Shown here: positions 8,965 through 16,977 of the stretch, piece by piece
Numbering within the stretch: the stretch's first letter is position 1
Layout of the letters: the number at the start of each line of letters is the position of its first letter
Origin: an uncultured Flavobacteriales bacterium
Lineage (GTDB): Bacteria > Bacteroidota > Bacteroidia > Palsa-965
Direction of reading: 5' to 3'
Length of the DNA: 64,000 nucleotides
Assembly: GCA_903873905.1 (NCBI GenBank)
Contig: CAIQQJ010000115.1
Location: 42,356-106,355 of the forward strand
Notes under the pieces: model-generated
The model's input: the letters and a program-made list of their open reading frames with translations, nothing else
Told to the model about the DNA's origin: nothing
Database searches by the model: none
Program-made: the position numbers and the translations under genes

Positions 8965-10608
8965 ATGAAAATTGCATTAGCACAGCTGAATTATCATATC
9001 GGGAATTTTTCTTCTAATGTGGAGAAAATTAAATCGAACATTCTCCGTGCAAAAATGGAAGGTGCTGACTTGGTAATGTTTGGAGAATTGAGCGTGTGTG
9101 GTTATCCACCAAGGGATTTTCTTGAATTTCCCGATTTCATTTTGCGGTGTGAGGAAGCGGTAAAAGAAATTGCATCTGTTTGTTTTGGAATTTCTGCAAT
9201 TGTTGGTGCGCCAGTGAAAAATCCAAATGTAGAAGGGAAAGATCTTTTCAATGCTGCATTTGTTTTGGTTGATGGGAAAATAAAAAGTGTTCATCATAAA
9301 GGATTGCTTCCTAATTACGATGTGTTTGATGAGTATAGATATTTTGAGCCGGCAAAGGCTTTTCACATTGCAGAAATTTGCGGAAAGAAAATCGCATTGA
9401 CGATATGTGAAGACTTATGGGATGTGGAAGAAAATCTCATGTACACGCAATGGCCGATGGAAGAGCTGATCAAACAACAACCTGAATTGATGCTCAACAT
9501 TGCAGCTTCCCCATTCAGTACGGAACATGTGGAAATGCGGAGAGTTGTAATGAAACGCAACGTGGAGAAATATAAAATGCCGCTATTTTATGTTCAACAT
9601 GTGGGAGCACAAACGGAAATTATTTTTGACGGCGGATCGATGGTGTTGAATGAAAAAGGAGATGTTGTTTGTGAGATGAAGTATTTTGAGGAGGACTTTC
9701 AGATTATTGATACGGAAGGAATATCGAATATCGAATATCGAACACCGAATATCGAAGTGAATAAATCGGAAATCCTTATGATTCATGACGCTCTTGTTTT
9801 GGGAATCAAGGATTATTTTTCGAAGATGGGATTTACGAAAGCGATTTTGGGCTTGTCGGGAGGAATTGATTCTGCACTTGTTCTTGTTCTTGCGATTCGT
9901 GCATTGGGTAAAGAAAATGTTTTGTCGGTATTGATGCCTTCGGAATTTTCCTCACAACATTCCATTGATGATTCCATTGCGCTCTGTAAAAATCTGGAAT
10001 GCGGTTACGAAATTGTTCCGATCAATGATGCTTACGAAGAAATGTTGGATACACTTTCTCCTGTTTTTAAAAGTGCTCCTTTTAATGTTGCAGAAGAAAA
10101 TATTCAAGCGCGTTTGCGCGCCGTGATCTTAATGGGAATCGCAAACAAATTCGGTTACGTTTTATTGAACACTTCAAATAAAAGTGAAGCTGCTGTAGGT
10201 TACGGGACATTGTACGGCGATATGTGCGGTGGAATTTCCGTGATTGGTGATGTTTACAAAACCAAAGTGTTTGAGTTGTGCCGATTCATCAATTCTGAAA
10301 AAGAAATTATTCCAAATAATATCATTTCAAAAGCTCCATCAGCTGAGTTGCGTCCAAATCAAAAAGACAGCGATTCGCTTCCTGAATATGAAATTCTTGA
10401 TAAAGTTTTATTTGAATACATTGAAAAACGTCAAGGCCCAAAAGAATTGATTGAAATGGGATTCGAAAAAACTTTGATAGATCGCATTCTGAAAATGGTG
10501 AATTCGAATGAATGGAAACGTGCGCAGATGGCTCCCGTTCTTCGCGTTTCACAAAAAGCGTTTGGAAGTGGAAGAAGAATGCCTATAGTTGGGAAATACC
10601 TTGGCTAA
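8965..10608 (+). CDS. nadE: Glutamine-dependent NAD+ synthetase (nitrilase domain plus synthetase domain)
   Basis: N-terminal CN-hydrolase MKIALAQLNYHIGNF; C-terminal GLSGGIDSALVL P-loop; NTSNKSEAAVGYGTLYGD. Confidence 0.96.
   Translation: MKIALAQLNYHIGNFSSNVEKIKSNILRAKMEGADLVMFGELSVCGYPPRDFLEFPDFILRCEEAVKEIASVCFGISAIVGAPVKNPNVEGKDLFNAAFVLVDGKIKSVHHKGLLPNYDVFDEYRYFEPAKAFHIAEICGKKIALTICEDLWDVEENLMYTQWPMEELIKQQPELMLNIAASPFSTEHVEMRRVVMKRNVEKYKMPLFYVQHVGAQTEIIFDGGSMVLNEKGDVVCEMKYFEEDFQIIDTEGISNIEYRTPNIEVNKSEILMIHDALVLGIKDYFSKMGFTKAILGLSGGIDSALVLVLAIRALGKENVLSVLMPSEFSSQHSIDDSIALCKNLECGYEIVPINDAYEEMLDTLSPVFKSAPFNVAEENIQARLRAVILMGIANKFGYVLLNTSNKSEAAVGYGTLYGDMCGGISVIGDVYKTKVFELCRFINSEKEIIPNNIISKAPSAELRPNQKDSDSLPEYEILDKVLFEYIEKRQGPKELIEMGFEKTLIDRILKMVNSNEWKRAQMAPVLRVSQKAFGSGRRMPIVGKYLG
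9713..9763. repeat. Heptamer (GAATATC) array inside nadE, in frame
   Basis: GGAATATCGAATATCGAATATCGAACACCGAATATCGAAGTGAAT; near-identical to the reverse complement of 12138-12182. Confidence 0.85.
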
Positions 10609-10615
10609 TTACAGC

Positions 10616-10694
10616 CTTCGATACATTTTTTGTCAAACAAAAAATCTTATTTCAAAAGAACATTGTTGTGACAAAAAACACTCAGTCTGACAAT
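10616..10694 (+). repeat. Interspersed variable-hairpin element, arms CTTCGATACAT / ACTCAGTCTGACAA
   Basis: CTTCGATACATTTTTTGTCA...TGACAAAAAACACTCAGTCTGACAA; related copies at 30309-30486 and 52206-52252. Confidence 0.8.
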
Positions 10695-10695
10695 T

Positions 10696-10770
10696 TTAAT
10701 TTGAAAATTTGAAGATTCGGTCTTAACTAATTATAATCTTCGAATTTCGAATTTTCAAATTCTCGAATAC
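10696..10770. repeat. Inverted 7-8-nt unit array
   Basis: AATTTGAAAATTTGAAGATTC...AATCTTCGAATTTCGAATTTTCAAATT; fills the gap up to the SDR stop codon. Confidence 0.7.
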
Positions 10771-11588
10771 TACAGAAATATATCCACCATCAATTCCGCT
10801 CCCGGCACAACTGAGTAGTGTGACAAATCCGTAATTCCTTCTTTTGCCAACACTTCATCGTCGAGGAAAAAATTTCCGGTTGTTTCTTTTGAATTTTTAC
10901 TGAGAATATAATAAGCAGCGTCAGCCAAAATTTCCGGCTTGCGCGACTTCAACATCATTTCTTCTCCACCCAAAATATTTTTTACCGCAGCAGTTGCAAT
11001 CGTGGTTCTTGGCCACAAACAATTTGCTGCAATTCCATCCTTGCGCAATTCTTCAGACATTCCCCAAGTGAGCATACTCATTCCAAATTTACTTAGTGTA
11101 TAAGGAGCGAAATGCGAAAACCATCTTTTATCCAAACTCAAAGGCGGCGACATGGTGAGAATATGTCCGTTGGAAGATTTTTTCAAATGTGGAATGCAAT
11201 GACGGGAAACCAAATACGTTCCGCGCGAATTGATGTCTACCATCAAATCATATTGTTTGGCAGGAAGAAGTGAAACAGGAGAAAGATTAATGGCACTCGC
11301 ATTGTTCACGAGAATATCTATTCCACCAAAAGTTTTTACCGCTTCGGCCACAGCAGCTACAACTTGCTCCTCTTCTCGGATATCACATTTCACAGCCAAT
11401 CCCTTTCCTCCTGCTGCATTGATTTCCTCCACAGCAGAAAAAATTGTTCCTCCGAGTTTGGGATTCTCCTCTGTAGATTTTGCCGCAATGATAATGTTCG
11501 CGCCTTCCGATGCCAATTTCAATGCAATCGCTTTTCCAATCCCGCGAGATCCGCCAGTGATGAAAACTGTTTTTCCTTTATAGTACAT
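10770..11588 (-). CDS. SDR family oxidoreductase (HSDL2-like)
   Basis: TGGSRGIGKAIALKLA, NNASAI, YTLSKFGM. Confidence 0.9.
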   Translation of the reverse strand: MYYKGKTVFITGGSRGIGKAIALKLASEGANIIIAAKSTEENPKLGGTIFSAVEEINAAGGKGLAVKCDIREEEQVVAAVAEAVKTFGGIDILVNNASAINLSPVSLLPAKQYDLMVDINSRGTYLVSRHCIPHLKKSSNGHILTMSPPLSLDKRWFSHFAPYTLSKFGMSMLTWGMSEELRKDGIAANCLWPRTTIATAAVKNILGGEEMMLKSRKPEILADAAYYILSKNSKETTGNFFLDDEVLAKEGITDLSHYSVVPGAELMVDIFL

Positions 11589-11632
11589 TTTGCAAAGTTA
11601 GGTTATTGCATGAACTCTTTCAGTACGAACTT

Positions 11633-11672
11633 TTGAATATCGAATATCGAACACTGAATATCGAACATCGAA
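11633..11672. repeat. Heptamer (GAATATC) array, left flank of four-helix-bundle gene
   Basis: TTGAATATCGAATATCGAACACTGAATATCGAACATCGAA. Confidence 0.85.
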
Positions 11673-11769
11673 GGAAATAAAAAAAATGAAGGTCGGTTTT
11701 TCGGATTCGAGAATTTTTAGACCTTTGGCAACTGTTTTAAAATTATTTTACTTTTTATTAATTTATTTT

Positions 11770-12138
11770 ATGGAACAGAAGAAATTTGATTTACAAGAAA
11801 GACTTATTGATTTTTCGATTGCAATTATGGAGATATCAGAGTCATTACATTCAACTTTTGCATCAAAACACATTGGAGGACAATTATTGCGTTCAGGCAC
11901 CTCACCTGCTTTAAATTATGGTGAAGCTCAAAGTGCTGAATCACCAGCCGACTTCGTTCACAAAATGAAAGTTTGCTTGAAGGAATTGAGAGAAACATTG
12001 ATCGGACTAAAAATCATCAGCAAAAAACCTTTGACAAACAACCTTGAAATTGTGAACAAGTCATCCGTCGAATGTAATGAACTCATATCGATATTTGTAA
12101 AAAGTATCCAAACGGCAAATAAAAATCGTCAGAACTAA
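11770..12138 (+). CDS. Four-helix-bundle protein (23S rRNA intervening-sequence protein / bAvd-like superfamily)
   Basis: LQERLIDFSIAIMEISESL...GGQLLRSGTSPALNYGEAQSAES...FVHKMKVCLKELRETLIGLKII is typical of the IVP family; ATG at 11770 preferred. Confidence 0.85.
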   Translation: MEQKKFDLQERLIDFSIAIMEISESLHSTFASKHIGGQLLRSGTSPALNYGEAQSAESPADFVHKMKVCLKELRETLIGLKIISKKPLTNNLEIVNKSSVECNELISIFVKSIQTANKNRQN

Positions 12139-12182
12139 TTCACTTCGATATTCGGTGTTCGATATTCGATATTCAATATTCC
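12138..12182. repeat. Heptamer (GAATATC) array, inverted, right flank of four-helix-bundle gene
   Basis: Reverse complement GGAATATTGAATATCGAATATCGAACACCGAATATCGAAGTGAAT. Confidence 0.85.
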
Positions 12183-12188
12183 TTTTTT

Positions 12189-13250
12189 ATGACAAAACCT
12201 GTAATCAGCGGCATACAACAAGTTGGAATCGGAATTCCTGATGTGCATGCGGCATTCAAATGGTACCGACAAAATTTCGGGATGGACATTCCTGTCTTTG
12301 AAGAAAAGGCGGAAGCAAATTTGATGTTGCCCTACACCGGAGGAAAACCACATTGGCGTCATGCAATTCTCGCCTTGAATATGAAAGGTGGTGGTGGATT
12401 TGAAATTTGGCAATACACTTCGCGTGTTCCCGTTCCTGTGAGTTTTGAAATTCAATTAGGCGACATCGGACATTTTGTAACACGAATGAAATCTTCCGAT
12501 GTGAAAGGTTCTTATGAATTCTTGAAAAACAAAGGCCTTGATATTTTGGGTGAATTACAAAATTCTCCTGATGGCAATCCCACTTTTTTTGTGCGCGATC
12601 CGTGGGGAAATATTTTTCAGATTGTTCCGGGAACAGATTGGTTCGGAAAAGGAAAACAATTGACAGGCGGTCCTTCCGGTGCATTGCTGGGTGTAACTGA
12701 CATTGAAAAATCCAAGATATTCTATAATGAAATTCTTGGTTATGATACAGTCATTTACGACAAGAGCGGAAAATTTGATGATTTGAAAAACCTTCCTGGT
12801 GGAGATGTGGAAGTGCGTCGTGTGCTGTTGAAACATTCCAAACCACGTGCAGGAGCATTTTCAAGATTGCTCGGATCATCCATGATCGAATTGGTGCAAG
12901 TGATAGGTAAGAAACCAAGAAATATTTTCGAAGGAAGGTATTGGGGCGATCGTGGATTCATTCATTTGAGTTTCGATATCATTGGCATGAAAGAAATGCA
13001 AACGTTATGTGAATCGAAAGGGCATCCCTTTACTGTTGATAGCGCAAAAAGTTTTGATATGGGAGAAGCAGCAGGACATTTTGTTTACATCGAAGATCCG
13101 GATGGAACATTGATTGAAATGGTGGAAACACATAAAGTTCCCGTGCTGAAAAAAATCGGTTGGTATTTGAATCTGAAAAATCGTCCTGCAGAAAAAGCTC
13201 TTCCAGATTGGATGGTGAAATCAATGGCGATGAATCGGGTGAAGGATTGA
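12189..13250 (+). CDS. VOC (glyoxalase/dioxygenase) superfamily protein, two VOC modules
   Basis: Duplicated VOC pattern: QQVGIGIPDVHAAFKWYRQNFGMD...FVRDPWGNIFQIV and GVTDIEKSKIFYNEILGYD...YIEDPDGTLIEMVE. Confidence 0.85.
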   Translation: MTKPVISGIQQVGIGIPDVHAAFKWYRQNFGMDIPVFEEKAEANLMLPYTGGKPHWRHAILALNMKGGGGFEIWQYTSRVPVPVSFEIQLGDIGHFVTRMKSSDVKGSYEFLKNKGLDILGELQNSPDGNPTFFVRDPWGNIFQIVPGTDWFGKGKQLTGGPSGALLGVTDIEKSKIFYNEILGYDTVIYDKSGKFDDLKNLPGGDVEVRRVLLKHSKPRAGAFSRLLGSSMIELVQVIGKKPRNIFEGRYWGDRGFIHLSFDIIGMKEMQTLCESKGHPFTVDSAKSFDMGEAAGHFVYIEDPDGTLIEMVETHKVPVLKKIGWYLNLKNRPAEKALPDWMVKSMAMNRVKD

Positions 13251-13510
13251 TTTCAAATTGCAGATGTGCAGATTGCAAATTATTAAAAAAAAATCAGGAG
13301 CACACCAATATGGTTTTCCAGCAACTCTTCTCCCGCCTTCTGCTACAAGTCCTCGTCCCAACAGAAATGTTGGGACTGTGGGCTTTTCGCGGCAGTCGGG
13401 GCTATTTTCGAACACTTCAGTTTCAAACAAAAAAACACGGAGGCACGGAGGAGTTTCAATTTGATATCATCACATTTCTAATCTGAAATCTGCACATCTG
13501 AAATCTGAAA
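13251..13510. repeat. Composite intergenic repeat region: inverted heptamer arrays enclosing a variable-hairpin element
   Basis: GCAGATGTGCAGATTGCAAATT at the left and ATCTGAAATCTGCACATCTGAAATCTGAAATC at the right; element 13327-13406 has hairpin GTCCCAACA-GAAA-TGTTGGGAC. Confidence 0.8.
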
Positions 13511-14887
13511 TCAATCTGCTCCCAAGGGAAATTTAGCTTTCAATAGTTCTACTTCCTCAACAATTTCGTTTCTCATTTTCTGAACCTCCCCTACTTCACT
13601 ACTATTTTTCATCAAGAGAAATTTCCTTGCTCCATTTGCTTTTTTCACCAGCACATACAATTCCTGCGCAAGCATTCCTGTAATGGGAACCAGCAACATA
13701 AATGCTCCAAGTAAATACCAATTACGAAACACAAGTGCTACAACAAGACTTTGTGCTAGCCAATAAAACTGCCAAAGAAATGCGGCAATCGTAGCATTGA
13801 CAGAAGCTTGCCATTCAATATTCTTTGCAACCTTTTTAGCAATGACGTAAGGAACTTTGTAGGGAACATAATTGGTGATCAATCCAAATAGCCAGATGGG
13901 AGAAAACAGCAGGAAAATAAAATAATTGAATACAATTCCTCCACTTTTCAATTCTCCCAAATTATTTTTTTCAACGATCCAGTCTCTTGTATGAAGTGCT
14001 TTTATTTTACTGAAATAAATCGCCACTTTTTCACGCAATGCAGTAACACGACTTGATTCCACCTTTTCACATTCCTTCAACAAATGTGTAATTTCCTTTG
14101 AGATACGAAATGTCTCTGTCTGATTATTTGGATTGCGATATTCCTCCTTCGACCACTTCTTCACAAACATTTGTTCCAGTTGATAAACCAATTCATCATT
14201 CGCCTTATCATCAATAATGATAAGCTGTTGAGCCATCCGTTTTTCAAGATCACGCGTAAACAAATTCATTGCACGTGCCTTGTTCGTTTTATAAATCTCC
14301 TCGTAATCCTTTGCTGCAAATGGTTCTCCAAAACGAACGTGAAATCTACTTCTGAATTTCCATGGTGTTGCGGAATAATTTAATCCAACAGGAATAATAG
14401 TGAGATTGAGTTTGAAATCATTTCGTTCTTCTGCTGTTAAAGCAATTCGCGCCGTCCCTTTTTTCAAACTTCGCAACCTTCGTTCCTGAATGCAAAGTCC
14501 TTCGGAATAAATCATGATTGGTTTATTTTCGGAAAGCACCTGCGTACAACGATCAATCATCTCATCATTCTTGGAGAGATTTTCAGCACCTTCCAACAAT
14601 CTGTAAATGGGAATAATTCCAATGAACCCTAAAAATTTTGCAATCATTTTATTGCTAAAAGCATCAGATCGTGCAAGCGACCAAGTGCGGCGGTTAACGG
14701 TAGCTCCCAATAAAAGCGCATCCATAAAGGCATTCGGATGATTGGAGCAAAACAACACTGGTCTGTCCTTGGGAATATTTTCCATTCCAACTGAATGTTT
14801 CACTCGATTATGTCGATAGAAATATCCCAGAAAAATATTTAAAACTGACCAGAGGTAATTGTAAAAAATGTAAGCTATAATTTTCAT
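13511..14887 (-). CDS. 1-acyl-sn-glycerol-3-phosphate acyltransferase family protein
   Basis: PlsC motif FCSNHPNAFMDALLLG, IYSEGLC; C-terminal hydrophobic segments; start at 14887 preferred. Confidence 0.8.
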   Translation of the reverse strand: MKIIAYIFYNYLWSVLNIFLGYFYRHNRVKHSVGMENIPKDRPVLFCSNHPNAFMDALLLGATVNRRTWSLARSDAFSNKMIAKFLGFIGIIPIYRLLEGAENLSKNDEMIDRCTQVLSENKPIMIYSEGLCIQERRLRSLKKGTARIALTAEERNDFKLNLTIIPVGLNYSATPWKFRSRFHVRFGEPFAAKDYEEIYKTNKARAMNLFTRDLEKRMAQQLIIIDDKANDELVYQLEQMFVKKWSKEEYRNPNNQTETFRISKEITHLLKECEKVESSRVTALREKVAIYFSKIKALHTRDWIVEKNNLGELKSGGIVFNYFIFLLFSPIWLFGLITNYVPYKVPYVIAKKVAKNIEWQASVNATIAAFLWQFYWLAQSLVVALVFRNWYLLGAFMLLVPITGMLAQELYVLVKKANGARKFLLMKNSSEVGEVQKMRNEIVEEVELLKAKFPLGAD

Positions 14888-15093
14888 AGTGGTTACGGCA
14901 AAGATAGAATCTCCTCGGGACAATCTAAAGGCCTGTTGTAAAACGCTGTTGGGATAGCTGGACCTTACCAACAAACAAAATTTGCATAATTCTTACAAGA
15001 GGAAGGTGAGAAAGGTTTTGGGTTTCTGTAACAACTACGATTAGGATAAGTTTACTAGAGATAATTCCAAGTTCATTTTAACCCCAATGTAAC

Positions 15094-16863
15094 ATGAAAT
15101 ATTTTAACGCGATTGTTTTGACAGTGTTCGGTTCCGTCCGCCTCTTGGGTCAATTTGGTCCATTAAGTCCTTCGTCAGGAACAAATAATTCTGAGACGGG
15201 AACAATTGCTTGGAACACTCCTGAAAACATCACCGCGAGTGACAATGCATATGCTTCCGTTTCTACTTCTGCGAATACGAATTATCTCTTTGGAACAAAT
15301 TTTGGTTTTACCATTACAGGCCCGGTTAATATAGATGGAATTCAAGTTGAAATTGAAAAGAAAGAATTATCTCCAAATGCAGTAGGTATTCTCAATGACT
15401 GGTCAAATGGACTTACCAAAACTATTTCTTCAGGCACTAATCGTTGCCTCATTGTAGTAGCTGCAATAGAAAACGGAAATAGCATCCGTGATATTACGAG
15501 CATTAAATACGGAGGAATGGCAATGACACAAGTGCTAGAAATTTCTTCAGGTAATACAACAGGATTTTCCGATAAATTGGAAGTTTGGATGTTGCTGGAA
15601 AGTGATATCAGTTCTGCCGTGGGGACAATTATTGCACCAACTTATGCCGCCGGAACAGTTTTGGAAGATGTTGAATTCTATGCAAGTATTGTTTTTCAGG
15701 ATGTAGATCAGACTTCTCCCGTTTATAGCAGCCAAACAACTGCAAGTAATACATCTACAAATCCACACCAGCTCTCTGCGCCATTTAATACGCTCTTGAA
15801 TGGCATGAGTGTTGCCGGTGTAATATGCGGGAACAATACAACACCCAATTCAACCTCTGGAGGGACAAATACCTATTCCATCAATTCCACTTTTCTTGAA
15901 GGAGAAGATATTTATTTATCCAATGCATCTGCTACGACTTCGGGTTGTTCCATCGAAACCTCAACCAAAGCATGTACAGTGAGCGGAACAGAACAGCCAT
16001 CATTTACATTTGCAGGAACCGTTAACCGTGCAGCTATGTTTGGCTTCACACTTCAACGTGCACGAGGGCTTGACAATTCAGTTTACCTTCTGAAAGCAAA
16101 TGTCCTCGTAGGAGATAACAAAGCTCCCACTGCAACGTCGTGGCCAACAAGCGACACCTATGTTTCATATGGCAATTCCACAGATTTGTGGGGAACTACC
16201 TGGACGCTTTCCGATATTAACAACACAAACTTTGGTGCTGCCTTAAGTGCTTCAAAACATAATGGAAATCTCCAAGTCGATCATTTTCGGATTACCGTTT
16301 ACACAACAAGTACACTTCCAATTGAACTTTTGGAATTTAATGCAGTCCCTTCCGAAAATCAAGTAAACACACAATGGGTGACTGCAACTGAACAAAACAA
16401 TAATTATTTTGAAGTTGAAAGAACCACCGACGGCTTCACTTTTAAAACAATCGGTTTGATAAATGGATTCGGGAATTCTTCATCACCACATAGCTATGAA
16501 ATGGCAGACACAACTCCTGTAGTTGGTGTTGCTTATTACCGACTGAAGCAAGTAGATTTTAACGGGGAATACAGTTATTCCCCTATCGTTACTGTCACTT
16601 TTAATAAAAAAGCAGAAGCAACAATTTATCCAAATCCAAGTTTGGATGGTGTATTCACATTTCTTCAGGAAACACAATACACCAATAATGAAGTTGCCAT
16701 TTTTTCTACAGACCTAAAACTCATAAAAAAAATCATTGTTGCTCCTGGGGAAAAAGCAATCATCAGCATTGCAGATCAACCTGAAGGAATTTATTTTCTG
16801 ATCTATGAAGAAAATGGAATAAGACAAGTATCTAAAGTCCAGAAAATATCCAGGGATAAATAA
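15094..16863 (+). CDS. Secreted protein with T9SS type A sorting domain
   Basis: Signal peptide; C-terminal ATIYPNPSLDGVFTF...QPEGIYFLIYEENG...KVQKI. Confidence 0.8.
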   Translation: MKYFNAIVLTVFGSVRLLGQFGPLSPSSGTNNSETGTIAWNTPENITASDNAYASVSTSANTNYLFGTNFGFTITGPVNIDGIQVEIEKKELSPNAVGILNDWSNGLTKTISSGTNRCLIVVAAIENGNSIRDITSIKYGGMAMTQVLEISSGNTTGFSDKLEVWMLLESDISSAVGTIIAPTYAAGTVLEDVEFYASIVFQDVDQTSPVYSSQTTASNTSTNPHQLSAPFNTLLNGMSVAGVICGNNTTPNSTSGGTNTYSINSTFLEGEDIYLSNASATTSGCSIETSTKACTVSGTEQPSFTFAGTVNRAAMFGFTLQRARGLDNSVYLLKANVLVGDNKAPTATSWPTSDTYVSYGNSTDLWGTTWTLSDINNTNFGAALSASKHNGNLQVDHFRITVYTTSTLPIELLEFNAVPSENQVNTQWVTATEQNNNYFEVERTTDGFTFKTIGLINGFGNSSSPHSYEMADTTPVVGVAYYRLKQVDFNGEYSYSPIVTVTFNKKAEATIYPNPSLDGVFTFLQETQYTNNEVAIFSTDLKLIKKIIVAPGEKAIISIADQPEGIYFLIYEENGIRQVSKVQKISRDK

Positions 16864-16977
16864 AAACAGGAATTTGCTGAGTTGCATTCAGTGAGAATGA
16901 CACAAACCTTCAAATTTGGATCGAAATCTTTCCCGATTTTTCGCTAAATTTGAGTGTTCCCACTCAATTATTCCTAA

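Noticed and set aside
12135-12455. Minus-strand ORF ending KKGILNIEYRTPNIEVN
   Set aside because: Antisense to the VOC gene; its tail is just the heptamer array translated. Kept as repeat evidence, not a CDS.
13160-13486. Plus-strand ORF ending QTKKHGGTEEFQFDI
   Set aside because: Overlaps the VOC 3' end and then runs through the repeat island; not protein-like.
16880-16906. GCATTCAGTGAGAATGACA as another ACTCAGTCTGACA element
   Set aside because: Only a partial match to one arm, with no CGATAC arm or hairpin; too weak to call.
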